The notes beneath the pieces are model-generated. The model did not search any database. It was not told where the DNA came from and saw only the letters and a list, made by a program, of their open reading frames with translations. A DNA stretch of 10,688 bases from Vulcanimicrobiia bacterium (lineage in GTDB: Bacteria; Vulcanimicrobiota; Vulcanimicrobiia; Vulcanimicrobiales; Vulcanimicrobiaceae), in the NCBI GenBank assembly GCA_025451135.1, contig JANWKW010000140.1, positions 1-10,688 on the forward strand, in the 5' to 3' direction. A program made the position numbers and the translations under genes. Below, in pieces: positions 1-7,360 of this stretch. Position 1 is the first letter of the stretch. Each line of letters starts with the position of its first letter.

Positions 1-2
1 TG

Positions 3-62
3 GAACCCAAGCGCGAGCCGCAGCGCGGCATCCCGCCCACGATCTCGCCCGAGCCTGCGTAG
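3..62 (+). CDS. C-terminal end of an upstream gene (partial)
   Basis: The frame starting at base 3 is open to a TAG at 60-62 and encodes a Pro/Arg/Glu-rich tail ending in ISPEPA. Nearly every third codon position is G or C, as in the complete genes of the window, while the other two frames give unlikely Ser/Arg- or Ala/Arg-rich peptides. The stop is directly followed by the TTG start of the next gene in the same frame, so the two are probably co-transcribed and translationally coupled. Nineteen residues do not identify the product. The two genes that follow are inactive M16-like proteins, so a catalytic M16 peptidase is one possibility for this gene, but nothing here proves it. Confidence 0.5.
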   Translation, partial: EPKREPQRGIPPTISPEPA

Positions 63-1349
63 TTGACCCGCCGTCTGCTGGCCGTCGCGCTGACGCTTGG
101 CCTGGCGTGCGGCGGCGCGGCCGCGGCCGCTCCCGCACAGACCAACGGCGCGCTGCCGCACGGCGGTGCCTACGTGCTCCGTCCGGATCCCGGCGCCTCC
201 ACCGCCTCGCTCGCGCTCTGGTTCCGCGCGCCCAGCGACGGATACGACGGCGCCGCTCCCGGCATCGCCCAACTGGCCGCCGCCTCGTGCGCCGCAGTGC
301 GGCTCGCCGGCGGAAAGTCGCTGGCCGATCAGGTGCGCTCGCTCGGCGGGCGTCTGGTGCTGGGCGGCGAGCCGGACATGGTCTCGATCGACGTCATCGT
401 GCCGGCCGGCGGCGCGCGCCGGGCGCTGGCCGCGCTGACCTCCGCCTACTTCGCGTCGACGCCCGACGCCGCGGCCTACGCGCTCGCGTTGCGCGATTCG
501 GCGGTCCGCGGCGTCGAGCGCCGGTACTCGCCCGATCTCGCGATGCACGATGCGATCCTGGCCCGGATGTTCGCGTCCGGCCCGGCCCGCGTCGCCGTGC
601 TGCCCGGGACGGCCGACGCCTACACCGGCATCCCGCTGGCGAGCGTGGCCGCATTCGCCAAGCGCGCCTTCGCATCGCCCAACGCCTTTCTCGCCCTGGC
701 CGGCGCCCTGGACGCATCCGTGCTCGAGGCCGTCACCGACGGCGACCCGAGCGCGCCCGCGACCGCCGCGTCGATCGACTCGCAGTTGGCGCCGGCCGGA
801 ACCACCGCGAGCGTCACGACCGCCGTCTCGGGAATCGTCTACGGCTATGCCGGACCGTCGATCCGCGACGAGCGCGCGTCGACCGCGCTCGACTTCATCA
901 GCGACTATCTGTTCGATCCGGATCGCGGCGTCGTCTCGTCGCGGCTGCGCGATACGCAGGCCGACGTCACCGGCCATTTCCTGACGTTCCACGATCCGGG
1001 CGTGACGGTCGTCAGCATTTCGGGCGGCGATCTGGAACTGGCCGGTACCGAGGTGCGCGCGGCCATCGCCGCGATGGCGACGCCGCTCTCGGCCGATGCC
1101 TTCGCGGCCGCCCGGCGCGCGTTCGCGTATCGCAGCGCGCGCGGTTGGTCGTCGCCGGCCGCATTGGCCGACGACCTGGCCTGGTATGCGGTCCAGGGCA
1201 ACGCGGCCTACGCGCCCGGCGACGCGAGCGGGACGTACGCCCTCAGCATCGCGTCGCTCGATCCGGCCTTCGTCGCGAGCGTCGCGCGTCGGTATCTGCA
1301 GACGCCGACGGTCGTGCACCTGACGGCCGAGAAGGGGAGCCCGTCGTGA
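63..1349 (+). CDS. M16 (insulinase-like) family protein without zinc motif, secreted
   Basis: The product is 428 residues, the usual length for a bacterial M16B-type protein with two homologous halves. Residues 1-24 look like a Sec signal peptide: an Arg pair, a hydrophobic stretch, then an Ala-rich cleavage region. The M16 fold is suggested by PGIAQLAAAS (66-75), which lines up with the family helix G-L-A-H-L-L-E-H, and by a typical second-half segment around SSRLRD. The inverted zinc motif HxxEH is lost (H to Q, E to A, H to A), so peptidase activity is not expected. The likely role is a structural or substrate-binding partner, like the non-catalytic subunits of heterodimeric M16 enzymes. 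The TTG start follows the upstream stop directly and opens the signal peptide; the ribosome-binding site is weak. The stop overlaps the GTG of the next gene. Confidence 0.75.
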   Translation: MTRRLLAVALTLGLACGGAAAAAPAQTNGALPHGGAYVLRPDPGASTASLALWFRAPSDGYDGAAPGIAQLAAASCAAVRLAGGKSLADQVRSLGGRLVLGGEPDMVSIDVIVPAGGARRALAALTSAYFASTPDAAAYALALRDSAVRGVERRYSPDLAMHDAILARMFASGPARVAVLPGTADAYTGIPLASVAAFAKRAFASPNAFLALAGALDASVLEAVTDGDPSAPATAASIDSQLAPAGTTASVTTAVSGIVYGYAGPSIRDERASTALDFISDYLFDPDRGVVSSRLRDTQADVTGHFLTFHDPGVTVVSISGGDLELAGTEVRAAIAAMATPLSADAFAAARRAFAYRSARGWSSPAALADDLAWYAVQGNAAYAPGDASGTYALSIASLDPAFVASVARRYLQTPTVVHLTAEKGSPS

Positions 1350-2572
1350 TCGCCGCCATCGCGCTGGCCGCGCACGGTCTCGCGCCCCCACCCACCGTCA
1401 TCCGCGCCGACGGCGTCACCGTCGTCGCGCAACCCGACACCGCGTCGACGCTGGCCGGCACGATGCTCTTCGTCCGGGCCGGTCTCGATCGCCAGAGCTT
1501 CGCGCAGAGCGGCCTGGCGGCCCTGACCGCCGAGACGATCCTGCAGACGCCGTCGGCCGGCGGCGCGCCGTTGCGCGGCGCGATCGCGGCCGCCGGCGGT
1601 TCGATCGGTTACGTCGTCGATCCGCAGAGCGTCCGGTTCTACGTCGAAGGTCTCGGCCCCGACGAGGACCGTCTGCTCGCGTTGTTCGCGTCGGCGCTGC
1701 GCGCGCCGGATTTCTCGCCCGCGACGGTCGGGCGCGCGCGCGCCGCGCTGGATCGCTCGATGGGCGCTCGCAGCGCGCTCGGCATCGGACTGCAGATGCT
1801 CGACGGAACGCCCGCCGCCGGGACGGCCGTCTCGCTCGCGCAGTTCGTGCCGGATGATGTCCGCGCGTTCTACGCGCGCGCGTATCGCGCGGGCGGAGCG
1901 CTCGTCAGCGCGGCCGGCGCGATCGGGCCGGCCGCGACCTACGGCAGTCTCGCGTCGGCGCTTGCGCCCGGGGTTTCGAGGCCGGTCGTCGCGACGATCC
2001 CGCCGGTGGCGGGCGCCTCGCACGAGCTGATCTCGCGTCGCGACATCGACGTGCCGTGGCTGGTCGCGCGCTATCCCGCACCCGGCTACGGGAGCGCGGA
2101 TTTCGGCGCGATGCTGGTGCTGGCGTCGTTCGTGGATAAGACGCTCGGCACGGTCGCGCAGCTCCCGACCCTGATCTCGCGCACCAGCGCGGATTCGGCG
2201 GTCGGCTCGATCTACGCGTTCGACCGTCCGTCGTCGAACCTGACCGTCTACTTGTACGGCGGTCTCGGCGAGCCGAGCCAAGCCTTCTCGACGGCGCTCG
2301 GCGTCTTCAAGGCGCTCGGCGGCGCGCCGATCGTCGGATCTCTGGACGAATTCAAGGCCGAGGCGCGCGGACGGTTCGCGCGGGATATCGAGTCGCTCGA
2401 GGATCGCGCCTGGATCGCCGGCATCTTCGCCCAGAGCGGAGGTTCTGCCGACTATCTCGGGCGGACGTTCGCGTCGATCGACGCCGTCACGTCGGCCGAT
2501 CTGCGCCGGGTCGCGCGTCGATATCTTGGCGATCCGACGATCGCCCTCGTACTGCCGCGCCAAGGCGGCTGA
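1346..2572 (+). CDS. Second M16 (insulinase-like) family protein without zinc motif
   Basis: The product is 408 residues from a GTG whose bases overlap the TGA of the preceding gene. A clear ribosome-binding site (AGGGGAG, 1333-1339) lies six bases upstream, so the start is well supported. The hydrophobic N-terminus (IAAIALAAHGLA) may be a short signal peptide without a charged n-region. The M16 helix is recognisable as SGLAALTAET (residues 55-64), but the positions of the HxxEH ligands hold A, A and E, so zinc cannot be bound in the usual way. The segment FYARAYRAGGALVSAAGAIG resembles the family's strand after the first domain (usually yyrPnnmvlvvvGd). It is probably a paralogue and dimer partner of the previous protein. 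Its final codons are followed, after seven bases, by the glycosyltransferase gene of the same operon. Confidence 0.75.
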   Translation: MIAAIALAAHGLAPPPTVIRADGVTVVAQPDTASTLAGTMLFVRAGLDRQSFAQSGLAALTAETILQTPSAGGAPLRGAIAAAGGSIGYVVDPQSVRFYVEGLGPDEDRLLALFASALRAPDFSPATVGRARAALDRSMGARSALGIGLQMLDGTPAAGTAVSLAQFVPDDVRAFYARAYRAGGALVSAAGAIGPAATYGSLASALAPGVSRPVVATIPPVAGASHELISRRDIDVPWLVARYPAPGYGSADFGAMLVLASFVDKTLGTVAQLPTLISRTSADSAVGSIYAFDRPSSNLTVYLYGGLGEPSQAFSTALGVFKALGGAPIVGSLDEFKAEARGRFARDIESLEDRAWIAGIFAQSGGSADYLGRTFASIDAVTSADLRRVARRYLGDPTIALVLPRQGG

Positions 2573-2579
2573 GCGGCGC

Positions 2580-3653
2580 GTGCGCGTCGCGCTCGTCCAC
2601 GACTACCTGAACCAGCTCGGCGGCGCCGAGCGCGTCTTCGCCCACTTCGCGGATGCGTGGCCGGACGCGCCCGTCTACACGGCCCTCTACGATCCGCGCG
2701 TGGCGGCCGGCATCGTGGCGCCGGACCGGATCCACGCCTCGTTCCTGGCGGTCCTGCCGGGCGCGAACCGGTATTTCCGGGCGCTCGCTCCGTTCTATCC
2801 GCGCGCGTTCGAAGCGTTCGATCTCTCCGGATACGACACCATCGTGAGTTCGACCACGGCCTGGGCCAAGGGCGTCATCGTCCCGCCCGGCGCGATCCAC
2901 GTCTGCTACATCAACACCGTGTCGCGCTTCACGTTCGACGCGGATCGCTACGTCGGCGGCTTCGGCCTGGGCGCGCTCGCGCGTCCGGCGATCGCGCGCC
3001 TGGTCGCGTGGGACAAACGCGCGGCGATGCGCCCGACCCGGTTCGTCGCCAACTCCCGCAACGTCGCCGACCGGGTGAAGACGTTCTACGGCCGCGACGC
3101 GGACGTGCTCCCGTGTCCGGTCGACGTCGATCGCTTCACCGTCGGCGCGGGCCGCGGCGACTACTTCGCGATCGCGTCGCGTCTGCTGCCGTACAAGCGC
3201 ATCGATCTCGCGATCCGCGCCGCCGCGATCGCGCGCGTCCCGCTCAAGATCGCGGGGACGGGACCGGCCGAACGCGCGCTGCGTGAACTGGCGCGCGGCA
3301 CGACGACCGAGATGCTCGGCTACGTCAGCGATGCCGACGTGAACGCGCTCCTGGGCGACGCGCGCGCCGCCATCCTCCCGGGAGAAGAAGATTTCGGTCT
3401 GGTCCCGATCGAAGCCGCGGCAGCCGGCCGTCCGACCATCGCCTATCGCGGCGGAGGCGCGCTCGAGACGATCGTCGAGGGACGGACCGGCGCGTTCTTC
3501 GACTTGCCCACCCCGGAGTCGCTCGCTCGGGCGCTCGCGAGCTTCGATCCGGCGGCCTACGACCCGCAGCTGCTCCGAGCGCACGCCGAGACGTTCGCGC
3601 CGGCGCGATTCGTCGCGCGTCTCAAGGAGATCGTCGCAGCAACGCGAGCGTGA
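2580..3653 (+). CDS. GT4-family glycosyltransferase (GT-B fold)
   Basis: The product is 357 residues. The N-terminal Rossmann domain opens with MRVALVHDYLNQLGGAERVF, including the GGAER loop seen in WbaZ-like mannosyl- and rhamnosyltransferases. The C-terminal domain has FVANSRNVADRVKTFYG (155-171), a donor-binding segment with R201 and K206 (SRLLPYKR), and the E-x7-E motif (E270, E278) followed by AAAGRPTIAYRGGGALETI. These are hallmarks of retaining nucleotide-sugar transferases of family GT4. The likely task is sugar transfer to a lipid-linked or exopolysaccharide precursor at the cytoplasmic face; donor and acceptor cannot be read. The GTG at 2580 was chosen because it begins the first beta strand and lies seven bases after the upstream stop; an in-frame TTG at 2526 would overlap the M16 gene. 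The 3' end overlaps the converging minus-strand gene by 32 bases. Confidence 0.85.
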   Translation: MRVALVHDYLNQLGGAERVFAHFADAWPDAPVYTALYDPRVAAGIVAPDRIHASFLAVLPGANRYFRALAPFYPRAFEAFDLSGYDTIVSSTTAWAKGVIVPPGAIHVCYINTVSRFTFDADRYVGGFGLGALARPAIARLVAWDKRAAMRPTRFVANSRNVADRVKTFYGRDADVLPCPVDVDRFTVGAGRGDYFAIASRLLPYKRIDLAIRAAAIARVPLKIAGTGPAERALRELARGTTTEMLGYVSDADVNALLGDARAAILPGEEDFGLVPIEAAAAGRPTIAYRGGGALETIVEGRTGAFFDLPTPESLARALASFDPAAYDPQLLRAHAETFAPARFVARLKEIVAATRA

Positions 3654-4530
3654 CGCGGGCGGGAGCGTCGCGGTCGATGCGCTGGACGCGCACCAGCGAC
3701 CGGGCGCGCAGGCGTCCGCGGGAGGTCGGATCGTCGCGCATCTCGCGCAAGGCGTTCGCCCACGCGTCGACGTCGTGCGGCGGCAGCAGCATCGCCGCGC
3801 CGTCGCAGGCCTCGGGCAGTCCGGCCGCATCGGAGGCCAGCACGGGCGCGCCGCAGGCCATCGCCTCGACCGCGGGCAGACCGTAGCCCTCCGCGTACGA
3901 CGGCACCGCCACCGCGAGCGCGTTCGCATAGAGCGCGCGAAGTTCGCCATCCGTCGGCTTCGCATCGGCCGTGTCGATCAGCGCGACCTCGCCGCGCGGA
4001 AATGCCGCCGCGAACGCGGCCCGCAGCATGGGCGCGTTCTTGCGTTCTTCGGGACCGCCCACTACCAAGACGAACGGATCGCGCCCGTCCGGAGGGACCG
4101 GCTCCCAGAACGCGTCCGGCACGGCGGGGGCGATCGCGATCGCGTCGCGATCGATGCCGAGCTCGCGCGAGATCTCGCCGGCCGACCACTGCGAGATGGT
4201 GGCGAACGCATCGGCTTCGCGCGCCGCGCGCCGGATCGGTGCCTGTTCGCGCCAGCGCGCGACGAGGTTGCGATGGGGCTGGGTGAACGCGAACGCATCG
4301 TAGATGGTGACCGCTTTGCGGGCACCGGCCGCGAAGCGGATCCCGTTCCACGGATACCAGACCGCGTCGAACCCGCCGTCCTTGGCCGCCCGCGCGGTCG
4401 CGCGATCGAGCAAGGTCACCTCGAGCTCGGGATCGCGCTCCCAGGTCGCGAGCACGTGACGGACGTAGCGGCCCATCCCGCGCCGGTCGGCCGCCAGATT
4501 GCTCGCGTCGACCGCGATGCGGAAGGGCAC
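3622..4530 (-). CDS. GT4-family glycosyltransferase, short form
   Basis: The product is 302 residues, short for the family because the N-terminal domain is compact. It begins PFRIAVDASNLAADRRGMGRY, the VDA-x-G-xGRY-type opening of GT4 mannosyltransferases. It contains ATISQWSAGEISRELGI (110-126), the donor-site segment VVGGPEERKNAPMLRAAF, and the E-x7-E motif in SYAEGYGLPAVEAMACGAPV (E214, E222). It therefore looks like a retaining GT-B enzyme, with donor and acceptor unknown. The GTG at 4530 lies two bases after the stop of the CPBP gene and starts the first beta strand, so coupled translation is likely. An upstream in-frame ATG at 4647 would add an Arg-rich, unrelated tail over the CPBP gene. 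The C-terminus after about residue 275 is Arg-rich and ends within the 3' end of the opposing glycosyltransferase gene. Confidence 0.82.
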   Translation of the reverse strand: MPFRIAVDASNLAADRRGMGRYVRHVLATWERDPELEVTLLDRATARAAKDGGFDAVWYPWNGIRFAAGARKAVTIYDAFAFTQPHRNLVARWREQAPIRRAAREADAFATISQWSAGEISRELGIDRDAIAIAPAVPDAFWEPVPPDGRDPFVLVVGGPEERKNAPMLRAAFAAAFPRGEVALIDTADAKPTDGELRALYANALAVAVPSYAEGYGLPAVEAMACGAPVLASDAAGLPEACDGAAMLLPPHDVDAWANALREMRDDPTSRGRLRARSLVRVQRIDRDAPARVTLALLRRSP

Positions 4531-4532
4531 CG

Positions 4533-5300
4533 TCAGCCGCCGGCGACCTTCGGGAAGAACTCGAGCGCGACCAGCGTGAGCAGGTTGAAGGCGCCGTGCG
4601 CGATCATCGATGCGTAGGCGTTGCGGGTCAGGTAGTACACGCCGCACAGCACCACGCCGACGAGCGCGAGCGGAAAGGCGTTGTACGGGTCGCCGTGCGC
4701 CAGTCCGAACAGGATCGAGCTGAGGATCGCTCCGGTCCAGAAGCCGCCGTAGCGCAGCCCCACGTTGAAGACGAAGAGCCGGAAGACCGACTCCTCGACG
4801 ACCGGCGCCAAGATCGCGGCGAAGAAGGCGAAGATCCCGATCTGCCAGGGCGCGCGCAGCGCCAGGAAGAGCCGCTCGGTCTGCTGCGAATGGTCGCCGG
4901 TGTGGGTCAGGGCGCTGACGGCGCTAGCACCGAGGGTCACCAGGATCACGCCGCAGATCACGCCGGCCAGGGCGATCCCGACCGCGCGCAGATCCGGGCG
5001 CCTGAATCCGAGTTCGCGCAGCGAGAGGCGCGCCGCGCGCGGAAGCGCGATCAGCACCGCGACCGGGACGAAGATCTCCGCGAGCGCGCTCAAGACGACG
5101 ATCCAGATGCCGTCGATGCGGCGGGTCGCGGCGAAGCTCGGTGCGACGAATTGCGCGACGATCACCGCCAGGATGACGCCCGCGGCCAGCGCCGCCAGGA
5201 TCAGGCCCAGGACCGCGGCGATGCCGCCCGGCCTAAAGGCGTCCTGCGGCCAGCGCGTCGGCCAGGCGGGCGAAGGCGGCGAGGTCGAGCTGTTCTCCAC
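4533..5300 (-). CDS. CPBP-family intramembrane glutamic endopeptidase-like protein (Abi/CAAX type)
   Basis: The 255-residue product is an integral membrane protein with about seven or eight hydrophobic segments (around residues 27-50, 64-86, 105-130, 153-168, 186-200 and beyond). All three CPBP motifs are present: EESVFR (E169, E170, R174), FGLAH (F198, H202) and HGAFN (H235, N239), so the catalytic site appears intact. Characterised relatives include Rce1-type CAAX proteases and bacteriocin-immunity or maturation proteins; the substrate here is unknown. The GTG at 5300 is preferred because CGGAG lies just upstream. An ATG at 5324 is also possible, and the GTG at the LAVIV segment would remove the first membrane helix. 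Either preferred start overlaps the end of rsmA (68 or 92 bases), which is unusually long. The glycosyltransferase gene follows after two bases. Confidence 0.82.
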   Translation of the reverse strand: MENSSTSPPSPAWPTRWPQDAFRPGGIAAVLGLILAALAAGVILAVIVAQFVAPSFAATRRIDGIWIVVLSALAEIFVPVAVLIALPRAARLSLRELGFRRPDLRAVGIALAGVICGVILVTLGASAVSALTHTGDHSQQTERLFLALRAPWQIGIFAFFAAILAPVVEESVFRLFVFNVGLRYGGFWTGAILSSILFGLAHGDPYNAFPLALVGVVLCGVYYLTRNAYASMIAHGAFNLLTLVALEFFPKVAGG

Positions 5301-6078
5301 GGATCTCCGGTTCGAGCCCGGCATCCGCGATCGCGCGCGCGACCGGTTCGCGCGGGAGAACGAGAGCGAGCATCAGCGAGTTGGCGAGCGTCTTGCGGCG
5401 GTACGCGAATGCCGCGCGGACGACCTGCATGAAGAGCGCTTCGTCGCGCGTCGCGACGGCGGGCGCGTCGCGCCGCACCAGACGCACGACGGTCGAGTCG
5501 ACCTTCGGCGGCGGGAAGAAGGCGCGCGGGCCGAGGGTGAACGCGCGCTCGACGTGCATCGCGTACTGCACCGCGATCGAAAGGCTGCCGTAGGCGGGCG
5601 TGCCGGGCTTGGCGATCAGGCGGTCGACCACGTCGCGCTGCAGCATCGCGACGATCGTCTCGGGGCCGCCGCGCATCTCCACCAGTCGCATCAAGACCGG
5701 CGTGCCGACGTTGTAGGGAAGGTTGCCGGTCGCGCGCCAGCGCCGCCCGGCCGCGAACGCCGCGTAGTCGAACGTCATCGCGTCGCCGTGCAGGATGGTC
5801 GCCGCCGCGAGGTCGGCGCGCCCGCGCAGGATCGCGACCAGCGGATCGTCGATCTCGAGCGCCGTCACGTCGCCGCCTTCGTCGAGCAGCGCGCGGGTGA
5901 GCGCGCCGGTGCCGGCGCCGATCTCGAGAATTGGGAGCGGCGCGTCCGAAGACGCGCCGTCGAGGGCCAGGCGGGCGATCCGATGGGTCGCCTCGCCGTC
6001 GATCAGGAAGTTCTGGCCGAAGCGTTTCTTCGGCGTCAGGCCGTACGCGCTCAGGAGCGCGCGCGGATGGTCTTCCAA
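5233..6078 (-). CDS. rsmA: 16S rRNA (adenine1518-N6/adenine1519-N6)-dimethyltransferase
   Basis: RsmA (KsgA) dimethylates two adjacent adenines in the 3'-terminal hairpin of 16S rRNA, using S-adenosylmethionine, late in 30S assembly. The 281-residue product has the usual family length. It shows the N-terminal signature PKKRFGQNFL (16-25), SAM motif I LEIGAGTG (51-58), the acidic ribose-binding residue in ALEIDD (73-78), HGDAM (98-102), the catalytic motif NLPYN (119-123) and FFPPPKVDSTVVRL (187-200). A C-terminal helical domain follows. The TTG at 6078 is the only reasonable start: the frame upstream runs through the 3D-domain gene without homology and has no ATG, GTG or TTG until 6210. It lies 13 bases after the upstream stop. 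Placement behind a YabE-like gene matches the yabE/rpfB-ksgA neighbourhood known from Gram-positive bacteria. Confidence 0.96.
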   Translation of the reverse strand: MEDHPRALLSAYGLTPKKRFGQNFLIDGEATHRIARLALDGASSDAPLPILEIGAGTGALTRALLDEGGDVTALEIDDPLVAILRGRADLAAATILHGDAMTFDYAAFAAGRRWRATGNLPYNVGTPVLMRLVEMRGGPETIVAMLQRDVVDRLIAKPGTPAYGSLSIAVQYAMHVERAFTLGPRAFFPPPKVDSTVVRLVRRDAPAVATRDEALFMQVVRAAFAYRRKTLANSLMLALVLPREPVARAIADAGLEPEIRGEQLDLAAFARLADALAAGRL

Positions 6079-6091
6079 GGCGCTGCGGTCG

Positions 6092-6952
6092 CTACAGCCG
6101 GTACACGGTGACCGCTCGTCGTCCGAAACGCAGCGCGTCGGTGAGCGAGTTGAAACCGAGATCGATGCGGTTGCCGCGGATCGCGCCGCCCGTATCGCCG
6201 GCGACGGCATAGCCGTAACCGGGGATGTAGAGCCGCGTGCCGAGACGGATCACGCGCGGATCGACCGCGACGATGCCGTGTCCGGCGGGACGGCCGCTCG
6301 CCGTGATGCCGGAACAGCCGTAGCAGTTCGCGGTATACGCGGTCGCGACCATCGTCAGCGCGGCGCGGGCCACGTACGCGGTCTTGTCGAGACCGCGTCC
6401 TTCGAAGCGGACGAATGCGTCGTACTCGCCGACACCTTCGGCGATGACGCGCGGCTTCGCCGAGCGGAGCACGCGCGTCTCGACGACGTTCTTCGCGATG
6501 CGTCCGCCGTCGCGTTGGGTGAAGCGCACCATCGTCTCGCGCAGGCCCGGCGTCCCGGCGGAGAGGACCTTGGTCCTCCCGGGCGCGAGCGAGAGCGAGA
6601 TGCGGTGCACGGTCTTCGCGGCGATCGGCTGCCGGACGGTGCGCGTCCAGTTGGCCACGCGCACGACCCGAACGGTCTCGTTCGGCGTGAGTCGCGCGGC
6701 CAGCGACGGATGCACTTCGTCGTAGGCGCCGAGCGTGACGCCCTGCTCTTCGAGCAGCGCGCCGACGTCGTCGGCCGCGCTCTGGAGCTGGGTGGTCGTC
6801 CGTCCGGCGACGATCGTCACCGTGACGGCCGGTCGCGTCGGGGCGGCCGGGATCCCCGGAGCGGCCCATGCCGCGCTCGGGTGGGTGGTAAAGCCGGCTA
6901 TCGTAAGTCCGGCGGTGAGAACGCTAACGGCAAGTAGGTGGCTTGCACGCAT
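6092..6952 (-). CDS. Secreted DUF348-G5-3D domain protein (YabE-like cell-wall enzyme)
   Basis: The 286-residue product is exported. Residues 1-30 form a signal peptide with a hydrophobic core (LLAVSVLTAGLTIAG) and a likely cleavage after AWA. Residues 43-99 match DUF348, including VGALLEEQGVTLG; about 101-173 resemble a G5 domain; about 202-285 form a 3D domain. The three aspartates that name the 3D domain are visible in AVDPRVI (D231), GDTGG (D253) and RIDLG (D264), on an MltA-like double-psi barrel linked to peptidoglycan cleavage. The architecture is that of B. subtilis YabE and is related to RpfB of Actinobacteria, which carries a lytic transglycosylase domain instead of 3D. The ATG at 6952 starts the signal peptide, with AGGA upstream. 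It is the first gene of the minus-strand operon and is divergent from the gene at 7361. Confidence 0.9.
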   Translation of the reverse strand: MRASHLLAVSVLTAGLTIAGFTTHPSAAWAAPGIPAAPTRPAVTVTIVAGRTTTQLQSAADDVGALLEEQGVTLGAYDEVHPSLAARLTPNETVRVVRVANWTRTVRQPIAAKTVHRISLSLAPGRTKVLSAGTPGLRETMVRFTQRDGGRIAKNVVETRVLRSAKPRVIAEGVGEYDAFVRFEGRGLDKTAYVARAALTMVATAYTANCYGCSGITASGRPAGHGIVAVDPRVIRLGTRLYIPGYGYAVAGDTGGAIRGNRIDLGFNSLTDALRFGRRAVTVYRL

Positions 6953-7360
6953 CGGGCTGCGTCCTATCAACCTAGGCTCCTCTCTCTGCAACACCGGCCG
7001 AGACGCCGCCAGGCGCCAAGACACTCCGAGCACGGCAGTGCTCTTCGATCACAGGGTTCGTAGTGGTTGACGGATCCTCAATCAAGGGAAACGCCATCGG
7101 ACCGATCGTCGCGCTGGAGCTCCTGGGAACTCCGAGCGGGGGTGGTATCGGTCAGGTAGCCGCTCCCGGCGGCATACCGAAGGGACCACTCGCGGGGTGG
7201 TCCGGCAACTCGGGCACTATATCATGGGCCCGCGAGCCCAGCCATATGCCAAATGTCGTACTGACAGAAGGTCTAACCTCCATTTCGCACTCCGGGTCGC
7301 CGGAGCCCTTCCAAGCGGGCTACGGAGGCGCGAAGGGTCGCTCGCGGAACCCTCGGCGAC
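6953..7360. other. Divergent intergenic region rich in inverted repeats
   Basis: These 408 bases separate the divergent 3D-domain and glycosyltransferase genes. I see no convincing gene, tRNA or recognised riboswitch. The region has locally lower GC near 7216-7290 and a run of perfect dyads: GAGCAC/GTGCTC (7028-7043), ATCGG/CCGAT (7096-7106), GGTAT...ATACC enclosing GCCGC/GCGGC (7144-7178), GGACCAC/GTGGTCC (7183-7203), TGGGC/GCCCA (7225-7240), CTCCGG/CCGGAG (7290-7305) and AGGGT/ACCCT (7334-7353). A wobble-containing stem lies at 7002-7017 in the leader of the minus-strand gene. It must contain promoters for both directions. A possible minus-strand -10 is TATAGT at 7221-7216, but no good -35 accompanies it. 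A structured RNA leader or operator cluster is possible. Confidence 0.6.
7183..7203. repeat. Perfect 7-bp inverted repeat (hairpin candidate)
   Basis: GGACCAC and GTGGTCC flank a seven-base loop (TCGCGGG). It is the strongest simple hairpin of the divergent intergenic region and forms equally well in RNA from either strand. No T-run follows on either side, so it is not an ordinary intrinsic terminator. The role is unknown; it may be part of a structured leader. Confidence 0.5.

Noticed and set aside
107..1345. Long open extension upstream of the second M16 gene in its own frame
   Set aside because: It is an Arg-rich frame shadowing the first M16 gene. The GTG at 1346 with AGGGGAG upstream is the real start.
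1208..2563. Long minus-strand open frame opposite the second M16 gene
   Set aside because: Its product is extremely Arg/Asp/Glu-rich without domains, typical of antisense frames in high-GC DNA.
2487..3965. 492-codon minus-strand open frame opposite the plus-strand glycosyltransferase
   Set aside because: It has Arg-rich low complexity, runs across two well-supported genes and has no recognisable domain.
4131..4153. CGATCGCGA/TCGCGATCG inverted repeat and HIP1-like GCGATCGC
   Set aside because: It lies within coding sequence for an Ile/Ala/Asp/Arg-rich stretch and is explained by codon use.
6668..6685. CCGAACG/CGTTCGG dyad as a second LexA box
   Set aside because: The half-sites are six bases apart instead of four, and the dyad lies inside the 3D-domain coding sequence.
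6953..7360. c-di-AMP (ydaO) riboswitch, T-box, FMN or glycine riboswitch
   Set aside because: Only short look-alike strings occur (for example ATCCGTCA on the minus strand and CCCGCGAGCC on the plus strand); the remaining conserved blocks are missing or out of order.
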